64,000 bases of DNA from UA16 sp905478895 (GTDB lineage: Bacteria > Bacteroidota > Bacteroidia > Flavobacteriales_D > Sanyastnellaceae): assembly GCA_943788495.1 (NCBI GenBank), contig CALSQO010000001.1, positions 930,001-994,000 of the forward strand. The letters run 5' to 3'. The position numbers and the translations under genes were made by a program. Positions 36,002 through 44,601 of the stretch are shown here, one piece after another (position 1 is the stretch's first letter; each line of letters starts with the position of its first letter). The notes below the pieces were generated by a model, which saw only the letters and a list, made by a program, of their open reading frames with translations, was not told the DNA's origin and did not search any database.

Positions 36002-37369
36002 ATGAATGCATTCAACGCAATTGTGAAGGCCTGTCGCCTGTTGGTAGGGTCATTGTTTATTGTGTCGGGACTGATCAAAGCCAATGATGCGCTTGGTTTT
36101 ATGTACAAGCTGGAAGAATACTTCGAGCCGGGAGCACTCAATTTTCCGGGGCTTACCGATGTGGCACTTCCACTGTCCGTTTTTATCTGCGTTGGGGAAA
36201 TTTTGCTCGGCGTGGCCTTGGTCCTCGGAGCGCTTCCCAAATTGACGTCAACACTCACAGCCGCGATCATGGCCTTTTTCACTTGGCTTACCTGGTACAC
36301 GGCCAATTGCGATCCTTTTGGCACCAAAATGATTACGGATGCAACCGGAAACCTTATTGAAATTTCGAACCAATGCGTGTTGGCCTGCGGTTGCTTCGGA
36401 AATGCAATTCCATTGACACCTTATGAGAGCTTCATCAAGGATGTTGTCCTGTCTGTTTTGACGGTCCCCGTTGTCTGGGGGGCATTTGCAGGTCTGACGA
36501 AACTCAATGACCGAAAGGATGGTCTGGTCATGATTGCGGGTAGCCTTATTTTGATTTATGCTTTTGGTGAATGGATGCTCGAATGGAATTTCCCAGTGCT
36601 GTTTGCGGCTATTTGTTATGCCGTTGCAGAAGGTTTGAAAAAGCGTTGGGAAGGACCGGCTCAAGAGTGGATCATGGCTGCGGCAGTAACGGTGGTCTGT
36701 TTGGTCTTTCAATTCGTGACACTCAACCACTTACCCATGAAAGATTACAGGCCATACGCGGTGGGTGAAAGCATTGTTGAGAATCGAAAATCGGCTGATG
36801 AATTGGGGCTAGAGCCTCCTGTGTATGCTACGCAGTATACGTTCCGCAATACGACCACGGGAATGGACACGATGGTGTTGAGTTCGGACTGGTTGCGAAT
36901 TTACAATGAGCCATGGTTCAAGAATCAATACGAAACGGTTTCCTTCGATGGCGCCGAAGTAAAGATTTCGGACGGCTATGAGCCGCGCATTATGGATTTT
37001 CAGATGTTGGATGCTGATGGATCCGACCGGTCTGAGGATTTCTTGTCTTACGATGGCAATGTGATGCTCTATGTTTCCAAGGACCTTGGTGCTGCCAACA
37101 CAGAGAATCAAACGGCCATGAATGCCTTTGCCAAGGCTTCTGCCGCTGCGGGTTGGAAGAATATTGGTCTGACCAACGCCCCTGCGGATGAAAACGAAGC
37201 GTTTCGGACAACGTACGAGGTGCCTTATGACATGTATACCTGCGATCAAACAGAATTGAAAATTGTGATCCGTTCCAACCCGGGATTGGTGTGGTTAAAG
37301 GATGGCATTGTTCAAGAGAAATGGTCCTGGAGGGATGTCCCCGGATGGGAGGATTTTGTGGCCCAGTAA
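36002..37369 (+). CDS. BT_3928-like DoxX-family membrane protein with C-terminal thioredoxin-like part
   Basis: A 455-residue protein. The N-terminal half has about eight membrane helices and DoxX features, including 'CRLLVGSLFIVSGLIKAND' and 'LACGCFGNAIPL' with a Cys-rich loop. The C-terminal third (after about residue 270) is soluble, with a thioredoxin-fold-like strand pattern but no CxxC motif. BT_3928-like proteins are widespread in Bacteroidota next to folP and DUF1599; the function is unknown, and a quinone or sulfur redox role is only suggested by DoxX kinship. Confidence 0.85.
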   Translation: MNAFNAIVKACRLLVGSLFIVSGLIKANDALGFMYKLEEYFEPGALNFPGLTDVALPLSVFICVGEILLGVALVLGALPKLTSTLTAAIMAFFTWLTWYTANCDPFGTKMITDATGNLIEISNQCVLACGCFGNAIPLTPYESFIKDVVLSVLTVPVVWGAFAGLTKLNDRKDGLVMIAGSLILIYAFGEWMLEWNFPVLFAAICYAVAEGLKKRWEGPAQEWIMAAAVTVVCLVFQFVTLNHLPMKDYRPYAVGESIVENRKSADELGLEPPVYATQYTFRNTTTGMDTMVLSSDWLRIYNEPWFKNQYETVSFDGAEVKISDGYEPRIMDFQMLDADGSDRSEDFLSYDGNVMLYVSKDLGAANTENQTAMNAFAKASAAAGWKNIGLTNAPADENEAFRTTYEVPYDMYTCDQTELKIVIRSNPGLVWLKDGIVQEKWSWRDVPGWEDFVAQ

Positions 37370-37380
37370 CCCACGTGCAG

Positions 37381-38370
37381 ATGGCAATCGTCCGCAAACT
37401 ATTCCATGGCTTGGGTGTGTTGTGGGGCGCATTGACGCTGGTTTTTCTACTCTTTTCGAGTGTTCCTGATCCTGCGCGGGCCCTTGCAGGTCAAAACGAG
37501 CGCGAAGAAGTGGTTGAAGCCATTCGTGAAAAGCACGGATTAAACGACGCGCTACACGTCCGGTATGCTCGGTTTTTCTTGGGCTTCATTCCGTTTGCCC
37601 AAACGTCCGAAGGATTGGCATGGACCGGAGTCGACTTGGGACGCTCATTTGTGTCCGATCGCGAGGTGGCAGAAGCGGTCTTCCAAGCGCTTCCCCCAAC
37701 CTTATTGCTGGCATCATTGGCAATGGCGCTGGCATTGATCTTAGGCGTCTCAATCGGATTGCTCTTGGCGCATTCCATGGGCCGATGGTGGGACCGCTGG
37801 ATTCTCGGTTTGGCATCGCTGGGCATGAGTGCCCCATCGTTTGTAATGGCCATTCTGGTTTCTTGGTTTTTTGGTTCGGTTTGCCACGCTTGGACTGGGT
37901 TGTCTATGACGGGCGGACTGTGGGAGGTACATCCCTTTGATGGCCCTCAATTGGCATGGAAAAATGCAATTTTGCCTGCGTTAACCCTCGGAGTCCGGCC
38001 CCTTTCAGTCGTGCTCCAATTGACCCGAAATAGTGCCGCGGATGTATTGTCGTCCTCGTACATCCGAACCGCCAAATCAAAAGGTTTGTCCTCGTGGCGG
38101 ATCGTTCTGCATCATGCCCTCCGAAATGCGCTGAATCCTGTTGTAACGGCCGCGTCCGGATGGTTTGCAAGCATGCTGGCAGGTGCCGTTTTTGTAGAGT
38201 ACGTCTTTGGTTGGCAAGGATTGGGCATGCTGATGTTTCGTGCGTTGGAACAAAGCGATTTGCCAGTAGTCATGGGTTGTGTTGCGTCTGTTGCCTTGAC
38301 CTTTGTAATCGTCAACGTACTGGTGGACCAAATTTATCGCGCGCTTGACCCTCGGGTTCGAGTTGACTAA
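37381..38370 (+). CDS. ABC transporter permease, DppB/OppB type
   Basis: A 329-residue permease starting at ATG 37381, 12 bases after the DoxX-family stop. It has six membrane helices and the EAA-type coupling loop 'TAKSKGLSSWRIVLHHALRN', which contacts the ATPase. DppB-like proteins import peptides or nickel as a heterodimer with a DppC-like permease. No partner permease, ATPase or binding protein lies next to it, so it must act with subunits encoded elsewhere. It overlaps the convergent aminotransferase gene by 59 bases (38312-38370). Confidence 0.85.
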   Translation: MAIVRKLFHGLGVLWGALTLVFLLFSSVPDPARALAGQNEREEVVEAIREKHGLNDALHVRYARFFLGFIPFAQTSEGLAWTGVDLGRSFVSDREVAEAVFQALPPTLLLASLAMALALILGVSIGLLLAHSMGRWWDRWILGLASLGMSAPSFVMAILVSWFFGSVCHAWTGLSMTGGLWEVHPFDGPQLAWKNAILPALTLGVRPLSVVLQLTRNSAADVLSSSYIRTAKSKGLSSWRIVLHHALRNALNPVVTAASGWFASMLAGAVFVEYVFGWQGLGMLMFRALEQSDLPVVMGCVASVALTFVIVNVLVDQIYRALDPRVRVD

Positions 38371-39235
38371 TCAACGCCTCATTCATCAACTTTAGCAGCT
38401 CTTTGGAAGTCGTGTGGAAATAACGTCGGTCTTTGAAACTTGCGATCCACTGAATTCCTCGAATGGTATTGGTCAGAAACATCTCGTCAGCTGCCATCAT
38501 TTCATGCGGCGTGATGTTGCACTCGTAAACCTTGTATCCTGCACGAAGTGCCACGTTAATGGTGGAGGCACGCATGACACCTCCGACGGGACCCGAGTCC
38601 AGACCAGGCGTATACAAAGCACCATTGCTGACAAGAAATAAGTTGGAATGCGACGACTCTATGACGTTGAAATCTTCGTTTTGAATGAGCGCGTCATCCA
38701 AGCCCTGATCTTCAGCCCAAAGCGCGGCTTGAATGTAGAGGGAGGATGATAAGTTTTTGAAATTGGAGAGTGCATTGACTTGCTTCTGCATTCCGCTATA
38801 AAGATCTACAGTGAGGCCCTTTTCTTCCGAAGTGAGCAAGTTGTTTTGCAGCGGCTCTGCGGTTGCAATCCAAGCCATCTCATTGGATTCGGGTCGGTAT
38901 CGACCGCCGCCGTCTCTGAAAAAAGTAATTCGCACCCGTCCCCCTTGGTGAATCGCATTGCGTTCGCATAATTCTTGCAATCGCTGACCCAATTTTTTCT
39001 TCGTTAAACCTTGTTTGTTTTCAATGCGATGCGCTTTAAGGCTCGAGGAAATTCGATTCCAATGAAGCGCCAAGTGTTGGGGGATTCCGTTGCAAATTCG
39101 CACCGTTTCAAAAAAACCATCCGAATACAAAAAGCCGCGATTGAAGTGGGAAAATGGCAACTCCGAATCCGCACAGAATTCTCCGTTGATCAGATAGCAC
39201 GGTCGCTCCTTTGGTCGCCATTGAAAATGGTTCAT
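38312..39235 (-). CDS. Class IV (branched-chain / aminodeoxychorismate lyase type) aminotransferase
   Basis: A 307-residue fold-type IV PLP enzyme. The N-terminal 'YSDGFFETVRICNG' is a substrate-site motif, the Schiff-base Lys lies in 'NALSNFKNLSSSLYIQA', and the cofactor phosphate region is 'VIESSHSNLFLV' plus 'GVMRAST'. Members are branched-chain aminotransferase, D-amino acid aminotransferase or 4-amino-4-deoxychorismate lyase (PabC). A PabC role would fit the folate gene folP 3 kb away, but motifs do not settle it. It overlaps the ABC permease gene at its 3' end and lies next to the HAD phosphatase. Confidence 0.85.
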   Translation of the reverse strand: MNHFQWRPKERPCYLINGEFCADSELPFSHFNRGFLYSDGFFETVRICNGIPQHLALHWNRISSSLKAHRIENKQGLTKKKLGQRLQELCERNAIHQGGRVRITFFRDGGGRYRPESNEMAWIATAEPLQNNLLTSEEKGLTVDLYSGMQKQVNALSNFKNLSSSLYIQAALWAEDQGLDDALIQNEDFNVIESSHSNLFLVSNGALYTPGLDSGPVGGVMRASTINVALRAGYKVYECNITPHEMMAADEMFLTNTIRGIQWIASFKDRRYFHTTSKELLKLMNEALISQLEPEGQARDKFGPPVR

Positions 39236-39236
39236 G

Positions 39237-39746
39237 CTATATCGCTTGAGGTGCTTGCTTTAGCTGAGCCACATAATCCAACAAAGGACCGTTGACAGGA
39301 ATTTGAATGCCTGCGACGCCCGCGGCTTCACCGGCTTCAATGTCGCGTAATTTATCGCCAACCATCCATGATTGCTTGGGGTCAATCGCATGTTTCGCGC
39401 ACGCTTTTTCGATCATCAGTCCTCCGGGTTTTCGGGTCAAGCTTTCACCATAATCAGGATGGTGCGGGCTGTAGTAGATATCGCTGATTTCAATTCCATG
39501 TTCAGAACACTGCGACACGAAGTAATCGTGAATTGTTTTCACTTCGTCATGACCGTATAGCCCCTTGGCAATACCGCCTTGATTCGTGATCAGAATAAGC
39601 TTGTATCCATCCGCCTGCAATGCTTTGAGCGCTTCCATGACCGTGGGCAGGATGGTAAACTCCTCGATGCTTTTTGTGTAATCGCCGGGATCATGGTTGA
39701 TGATGCCGTCCCGGTCCAAGAAGATTGCTTTGTTGCGCAGAGCCAT
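39237..39746 (-). CDS. HAD-IIIA phosphatase, GmhB-like
   Basis: A 169-residue HAD phosphatase with the nucleophile pair Asp11 and Asp13 (FLDRDGIINHD), motif II Thr in 'ILITNQGGIAKG', and motif IV 'GDKLRDIEAGEAAG'. It most resembles heptose-bisphosphate or histidinol phosphatases (GmhB/HisB group). The zinc-binding loop normally carries three Cys and one His; here the corresponding region reads YYSPHHPDYGESLTRKPGG, so the cysteines are absent. The substrate could be a sugar or nucleotide phosphate; heptose would fit LPS genes in the window. Confidence 0.8.
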   Translation of the reverse strand: MALRNKAIFLDRDGIINHDPGDYTKSIEEFTILPTVMEALKALQADGYKLILITNQGGIAKGLYGHDEVKTIHDYFVSQCSEHGIEISDIYYSPHHPDYGESLTRKPGGLMIEKACAKHAIDPKQSWMVGDKLRDIEAGEAAGVAGIQIPVNGPLLDYVAQLKQAPQAI

Positions 39747-39784
39747 TCAGCGAAGCTAAGCACGTGAATGGAATCCCCCAAGCA

Positions 39785-40126
39785 TCATGCAATGGAAGTA
39801 CCGGGGGGGACCTTTTCAAGGACTTGAAGGATGGCAGTTCCGTTTTCGGAGTCCAATGCGCCTAGAACGAGAAACTCCGACATCATTGGGCCAATCTGCT
39901 TCTTCGGAAAGTTGGTGACCCCAACGATTTGCTTCCCGACGAGATCTTCGGGGTTGTAGCGCTGGGTTAGCTGAGCAGATGTCTTGAGTGTCCCGTGAAT
40001 CGGTCCAAAATCTGCAGCAATGATGTAGGCTGGATTTTTTGCTTCGGGAAATTTCTCCACGCTTAAAATGTGTCCCACCTCAAGTTGTATCGATTCGAAT
40101 TGCTCCCAAAGAATAGGTTGTTTCAT
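39785..40126 (-). CDS. CsaA-like tRNA-binding domain protein
   Basis: A 113-residue OB-fold protein with the tRNA-binding signature of CsaA: 'LEVGHILSVEKFPEAKNPAYI' in parts, then 'VGVTNFPKKQIGPMMSEFLVLG'. The family comprises the C-terminal domain of methionyl-tRNA synthetase-like proteins; B. subtilis CsaA has export-linked chaperone activity. It is divergent from the mutase operon with 62 bases between. Confidence 0.9.
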   Translation of the reverse strand: MKQPILWEQFESIQLEVGHILSVEKFPEAKNPAYIIAADFGPIHGTLKTSAQLTQRYNPEDLVGKQIVGVTNFPKKQIGPMMSEFLVLGALDSENGTAILQVLEKVPPGTSIA

Positions 40127-40176
40127 GTTCTAAAATTAACGATCGATCATTGGATTTACATCGGTTCTCGGTTTTG

Positions 40177-40184
40177 TAAATTTG
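40177..40184 (+). promoter_or_regulatory. -7 box abutting the mutA start
   Basis: TAAATTTG, a perfect Bacteroidota -7 box, ends four bases before the ATG at 40189. The expected transcription start would fall at or next to the start codon, implying a leaderless message. Confidence 0.45.
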
Positions 40185-40188
40185 AAGC

Positions 40189-41241
40189 ATGGCAGAAATT
40201 AGATGGAACTCCTTCCCAGCGTTTGATCCCAAGAAATGGCGCACAGCTGTCGGGGATTCCAGCTCCCTGTCGAAAGAGTCATGGGATCGGCCAATCTGGA
40301 GTCCAGTGCACACGCCATTTGTATTCCCGCCGAGGTGCATAGCCGCTCCTTCAGAGGGCAACCCATGGCAACTGCAAGAGAGCATTCATTCATCGAATCA
40401 AGTGCTTGTCTCGCTGTTAAATGGGGTTGTCGGTTTGCGTGTGGGCGCTTCTGATTGTGATATGACTTGGTTCGATGGCGTGCATATGAATATGGTGGAA
40501 CTGCACGTGGAACCGAAATTGTTCCATACCAATAGATTGGATGTGCATCAACTGCTAAAGACGGGGTGGCGTGGCTCTTGCGGACTGGATATAACATCAA
40601 CCGTTGGTTCGGCTCAGATGAATGACCATTGGCAAATGTTGGAAAAGGCACCGCATTTGCGGATTTGGCGATTTGGAGCATTCGACCATCGATCGCGGGG
40701 CTTGAATCTGATGGAAGCATTGGTCGAGCATTGCCTGCTTTTGGACCATTGGCTGAAGTGGGCAAAGGCCTCAGATGCGGTCGTTGAAGATGAGCTTAAT
40801 CGCATGGTTTGGAGATGGTGGACATCGGCAGATGTCATGGAGGAGGTGGCGGGACTCCGGGCTTTGCGGGCGCTCTGGTCGCGCTGGTTGGCTGCAAATC
40901 AACTGGACGATCGAACGGTTTGGATTGATGCTGTTACATCCGACGTGACCTTTCGTGATGATCTGGAAACCGACCACCTGATCGATTTGACAGCTGCTTC
41001 CTATGCCGCAATCATAGGCGGTGCCGATGGTTTGGAGACAATGCCACACACCAAGCCCACGTCCGCACTTCCCCCGGATGAAAACGCTTTGCGTTGGGCT
41101 CGGAACATCCAACACTTGATGCGGGAAGAAGCCGGTTTGCATCGAACATTTGATCCGATGGGAGGCAGCCGTATCATGGACCTTTGGTCTTCGAATCTGT
41201 TGGATGCTGCCTGGTCTGCTTACCTTGAATCCAAGCTATGA
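40189..41241 (+). CDS. mutA: Methylmalonyl-CoA mutase small subunit
   Basis: A 350-residue partner of the catalytic subunit. It keeps mutase TIM-barrel marks such as 'ENALRWARNIQHLMREEAGL' and 'DPMGGSRIMDLWS' near the C-terminus, but lacks the cobalamin domain and is much shorter than the 600-residue small subunits known from Propionibacterium. In this family the small subunit is non-catalytic and supports the dimer. The start ATG 40189 lies four bases after a -7 box; the stop overlaps the scpA start (ATGA at 41238). Confidence 0.88.
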   Translation: MAEIRWNSFPAFDPKKWRTAVGDSSSLSKESWDRPIWSPVHTPFVFPPRCIAAPSEGNPWQLQESIHSSNQVLVSLLNGVVGLRVGASDCDMTWFDGVHMNMVELHVEPKLFHTNRLDVHQLLKTGWRGSCGLDITSTVGSAQMNDHWQMLEKAPHLRIWRFGAFDHRSRGLNLMEALVEHCLLLDHWLKWAKASDAVVEDELNRMVWRWWTSADVMEEVAGLRALRALWSRWLAANQLDDRTVWIDAVTSDVTFRDDLETDHLIDLTAASYAAIIGGADGLETMPHTKPTSALPPDENALRWARNIQHLMREEAGLHRTFDPMGGSRIMDLWSSNLLDAAWSAYLESKL

Positions 41242-43271
41242 ATCAGAAACCGCACTACCCCGAGACGCCAGGGCACGAGGAACACGAAATGTTTGGTCCG
41301 GGTCAAGCGCCTTATTTGGGCGGTCCATACGCCAGCATGTACACGGTACGGCCATGGACCATTCGTCAATATGCTGGTTTTTCTACAGCTGAAGCGTCCA
41401 ATGCGTTTTATCGAGCGAATTTGACAGCAGGTCAAAAAGGTCTTAGTGTCGCATTTGATCTTGCAACGCATCGGGGATACGACAGCGACCATCCTCGGGT
41501 AACGGGGGATGTTGGGATGGCAGGCGTGGCCATTGACACGGTGGAGGACATGAAGCGTTTGTTCGATGGCATTCCCCTCGGAGAAATGTCAGTGAGCATG
41601 ACGATGAATGGCGCTGTGCTGCCGATTATGGCTTTTTACATTGTCGCAGCTGAGGAACAAGGAGTGGAATTGAATGCGCTGATGGGAACCATTCAAAATG
41701 ACATCTTGAAGGAATTCATGGTGAGGAATACGTACATCTATCCCCCCGTGCCTTCCATGCGTATCATCTCCGATATCTTCAGGTATACAGCGGAGCACAT
41801 GCCCAAATTCAATTCCATTTCCATCTCGGGTTATCACATGCAAGAAGCAGGAGCTACGCCCGAGCTGGAATTGGCGTACACACTGGCGGATGGCCTCGAG
41901 TATGTAAAGACGGGCATTGAATCGGGTTTGGATATTGACGCGTTTGCACCTCGCTTGAGTTTTTTCTGGGCAAGTGGAATGAACCATTTTGAAGAAATAG
42001 CCAAAATGCGCGCGGCACGACTAATATGGGCGGATTGCATGAAAAAGTTGGGGGCCAAAAACCCCAAGTCGTTGATGCTGAGAACCCATACCCAGACCAG
42101 TGGTTGGTCACTAACTGCACAAGATCCTTGGAACAATGTTGCCCGGACGACGCTCGAGGCGATGTCTGCTGTCTTTGGTGGCACGCAATCGCTTCACACC
42201 AATTCCATGGATGAAGCCATCGCCTTGCCAACAGAGGCATCGGCGCGTGTTGCCCGCAATACGCAGCTTTTCCTTCAAAATGAAGCCGGTCTTTGCAAGG
42301 CTGTAGATCCATGGCATGGGTCTCGAATGATGGAGGATTTGACGCGTCAGATGATTGAAAAGGCTGATGCCTTAATCTCGGAAATTGACGAAGCGGGAGG
42401 AATGTCCTCGGCCATTGAACAAGGCATTCCAAAACTCAGAATTGAAGCTGCAGCTGCAAATAAGCAAGCCCGTATTGATCGTGGCCAGGATCGTTTGATC
42501 GGTGTAAATCTCTTTGTGTTGGAAGAAGAAGAAGAGCTCGCTACGCTTGAAATCGATCAGTCAGCCGTTCGCTTGGATCAAGAGCGTCGCATAGAATATG
42601 TCAAGGCCAATCGAAGTGTCCAAAGGGTAAATGCAGCTCTTGACGCGCTTAGTCGAGGGGCAAAAGAAGACTCAAATTTGCTCGATTTGGCGGTGAATGC
42701 TGCAAGATGTCGTGCGACGCTAGGGGAAATTAGTTTGGCCTTGGAGGAGGTCTATGGCCGATTTAAACCGAAAACTCAAAAGGTCAGTGGTATCTTTTCG
42801 CGAGCAATGGAAGGTCAAGAAGCATACCAAACAGTCGTCAAACGGGCCGAATCATTCGCCGCGAAGGTGGGACGTCAGCCTCGCATTTTGGTTGCGAAAA
42901 TGGGCCAGGACGGGCATGACCGAGGCGCCAAGGTTGTCGCTTCTTCATTCGCTGATTTGGGGTTCGATGTGGATTTAGGGGCATTGTTCCAAACGCCCGA
43001 GGAGGTAGCCAAACAAGCGGTCGACAACGACGTGCACGTGGTCGGAATCAGTACATTGGCGGCTGGCCACAAGACTCTGGTACCTGCATTGATTGCAGCA
43101 TTGAATTCCCGAGGGAGGGACGATATTTTGGTGGTAGTCGGCGGAGTGATTCCAGTGAAGGATTATGAAGCACTTTTTGCAATGGGTGCTGTGGGAATCT
43201 TTGGCCCAGGAACTCCAATTACAAAATCAGCTTCGGAAATTCTGGACGTTTTGTTGGATGCCTACGCTTGA
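41238..43271 (+). CDS. scpA: Methylmalonyl-CoA mutase large subunit
   Basis: A 677-residue adenosylcobalamin mutase. The N-terminal TIM barrel has 'FDLATHRGYDSDHPRV' and 'NDILKEFMVRNTYIYPP'. The C-terminal B12 domain carries the lower axial ligand motif DGHDRG with His560 (Asp558-Gly-His), followed by 'ISTLAAGH'. It isomerises (R)-methylmalonyl-CoA and succinyl-CoA, linking propionyl-CoA to the TCA cycle. The four-base overlap with mutA implies coupled translation. It converges on the 3-hydroxyacyl-CoA dehydrogenase gene. Confidence 0.98.
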   Translation: MNQKPHYPETPGHEEHEMFGPGQAPYLGGPYASMYTVRPWTIRQYAGFSTAEASNAFYRANLTAGQKGLSVAFDLATHRGYDSDHPRVTGDVGMAGVAIDTVEDMKRLFDGIPLGEMSVSMTMNGAVLPIMAFYIVAAEEQGVELNALMGTIQNDILKEFMVRNTYIYPPVPSMRIISDIFRYTAEHMPKFNSISISGYHMQEAGATPELELAYTLADGLEYVKTGIESGLDIDAFAPRLSFFWASGMNHFEEIAKMRAARLIWADCMKKLGAKNPKSLMLRTHTQTSGWSLTAQDPWNNVARTTLEAMSAVFGGTQSLHTNSMDEAIALPTEASARVARNTQLFLQNEAGLCKAVDPWHGSRMMEDLTRQMIEKADALISEIDEAGGMSSAIEQGIPKLRIEAAAANKQARIDRGQDRLIGVNLFVLEEEEELATLEIDQSAVRLDQERRIEYVKANRSVQRVNAALDALSRGAKEDSNLLDLAVNAARCRATLGEISLALEEVYGRFKPKTQKVSGIFSRAMEGQEAYQTVVKRAESFAAKVGRQPRILVAKMGQDGHDRGAKVVASSFADLGFDVDLGALFQTPEEVAKQAVDNDVHVVGISTLAAGHKTLVPALIAALNSRGRDDILVVVGGVIPVKDYEALFAMGAVGIFGPGTPITKSASEILDVLLDAYA

Positions 43272-43274
43272 TCT

Positions 43275-44462
43275 TTAGACGTTAAAGCTTCTTCCTTCGC
43301 GTGCCATTTTCTTCAACAAAGGAGAGGGCCTGTAACGATCTTCCCCATAGAGAGATTGCATGTCCTCGAGTGTCTTTAATGCGTTGTTGATGCCCCAATC
43401 ATTGCCCCATTTCAAAAGCCCCTTCGGATAATTGACACCACGTGTCATAGCGGTTTCCAGATCTTGTTCATTCGCAATTTTCAATCGCAAAGCGTCGGCC
43501 GCTTCATTGATTAAGAGTGCAAGAATTCGATGGGAGATGTACTGAAAGGCAGCAGCATCAAGGTCCGAAGGTGCTTGTTCGTTCTTCCGTGCGCCATCCG
43601 CTGAGTAGGTGTAATACCCTTTTCCTGTTTTCTTTCCGAGCCATCCGGCATCCACATGCTGCTTTTGGATAAGGCTTGGCTGATAACGAGGGTCGAAATA
43701 AAAAGCCTCGAATACAGTACAGGTGACGGCATAATTGACATCGTTGCCGATCAGGTCCATCAATTCAAAAGGCCCCATGCGGAACCCAACGGCCTTCATT
43801 GCGGCGTCAATGGTTTCGATTCCGTATTCGCCTTCTTCAGCAATGCGCAGTGCCTCGCCGTAAAAAGGACGAGCAAGGCGGTTGACGATGAATCCCGGAG
43901 TATCCTTGGCAATGACTGCAGATTTGTTCCAGTCCACCAACCACGACTGGCATTGCGCAATTACGTCATGACTTGTCTGCAATGCAGGAACAATTTCGAC
44001 CAGTGCCATGAGCGGAGCTGGATTGAAAAAGTGCAAGCCAATGCAACGCTGTGGGTGACGCAATGTTCCTGCCAATGCTGTAACGGAAAGCGACGAGGTA
44101 TTGGTGGCGAGTATGGTCGATGGTTTTACATGATCTTCCAAGGAATGAAAGAGGTCTGTTTTGGCCTCAAGGTCTTCCACAATGGCTTCGATGACCAAGT
44201 CACATTCCGCGACTCGCTCAAAATCAGTGGTTCGGTGGATTCGGGATTGAATTGCTTCCGATTCATCCAAGCTCCAGCGATTTTTGGCTACCTGCCGCGC
44301 AGCCACTTTTTGCAATGCGGCATTGCTTCGTTCCAAGGCTTCTTTCTGGCTGTCAAGCAAGATCACGGAGCTTCCTGCCTGAGCGGCAACCTGTGCAATC
44401 CCAGAGCCCATGGCTCCGGCGCCTACAATGGCGATGGGTTTTGTCGGATTGGTCGTTGGCAT
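43275..44462 (-). CDS. 3-hydroxyacyl-CoA dehydrogenase (3-hydroxybutyryl-CoA type)
   Basis: A 395-residue protein. The NAD site is 'IAIVGAGAMGSGIAQVAAQAG'; the catalytic His-Glu region includes 'CIGLHFFNPAPLMALVEIVP'. The C-terminal half has two 3HCDH domains ('DTPGFIVNRLARPFYGEALR' and a second near 'RGVNYPKGLLKWGNDWG'), as in PaaH/Hbd-like enzymes. It oxidises 3-hydroxyacyl-CoA in fatty acid or aromatic breakdown, or works in butanoate metabolism. Start ATG 44462 is chosen at the Rossmann motif; the upstream extension has no conserved part. Confidence 0.93.
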   Translation of the reverse strand: MPTTNPTKPIAIVGAGAMGSGIAQVAAQAGSSVILLDSQKEALERSNAALQKVAARQVAKNRWSLDESEAIQSRIHRTTDFERVAECDLVIEAIVEDLEAKTDLFHSLEDHVKPSTILATNTSSLSVTALAGTLRHPQRCIGLHFFNPAPLMALVEIVPALQTSHDVIAQCQSWLVDWNKSAVIAKDTPGFIVNRLARPFYGEALRIAEEGEYGIETIDAAMKAVGFRMGPFELMDLIGNDVNYAVTCTVFEAFYFDPRYQPSLIQKQHVDAGWLGKKTGKGYYTYSADGARKNEQAPSDLDAAAFQYISHRILALLINEAADALRLKIANEQDLETAMTRGVNYPKGLLKWGNDWGINNALKTLEDMQSLYGEDRYRPSPLLKKMAREGRSFNV

Positions 44463-44513
44463 TCGGGTGTTTTTTTCTTTCGAACAGCTCAAAGGTCGGC
44501 AATCTTGTTTTTA

Positions 44514-44521
44514 TAGCTTTG
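44514..44521 (+). promoter_or_regulatory. -7 box upstream of purine nucleoside phosphorylase
   Basis: TAGCTTTG fits TAnnTTTG exactly. It lies 80 bases before the ATG at 44602. No TTG is found at the usual -33 distance, so the call is tentative. Confidence 0.35.
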
Positions 44522-44601
44522 TTCAAGACAATCAATGAGGAACACAAAGGGTTGCCAGAATCAGTTCGGAGATGATTTGACCCATAAATAAAAAGGATGG
44601 T

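Noticed and set aside
43656..44516. Plus-strand open frame of 286 codons.
   Set aside because: It is antisense to the 3-hydroxyacyl-CoA dehydrogenase gene and has no recognisable domain.
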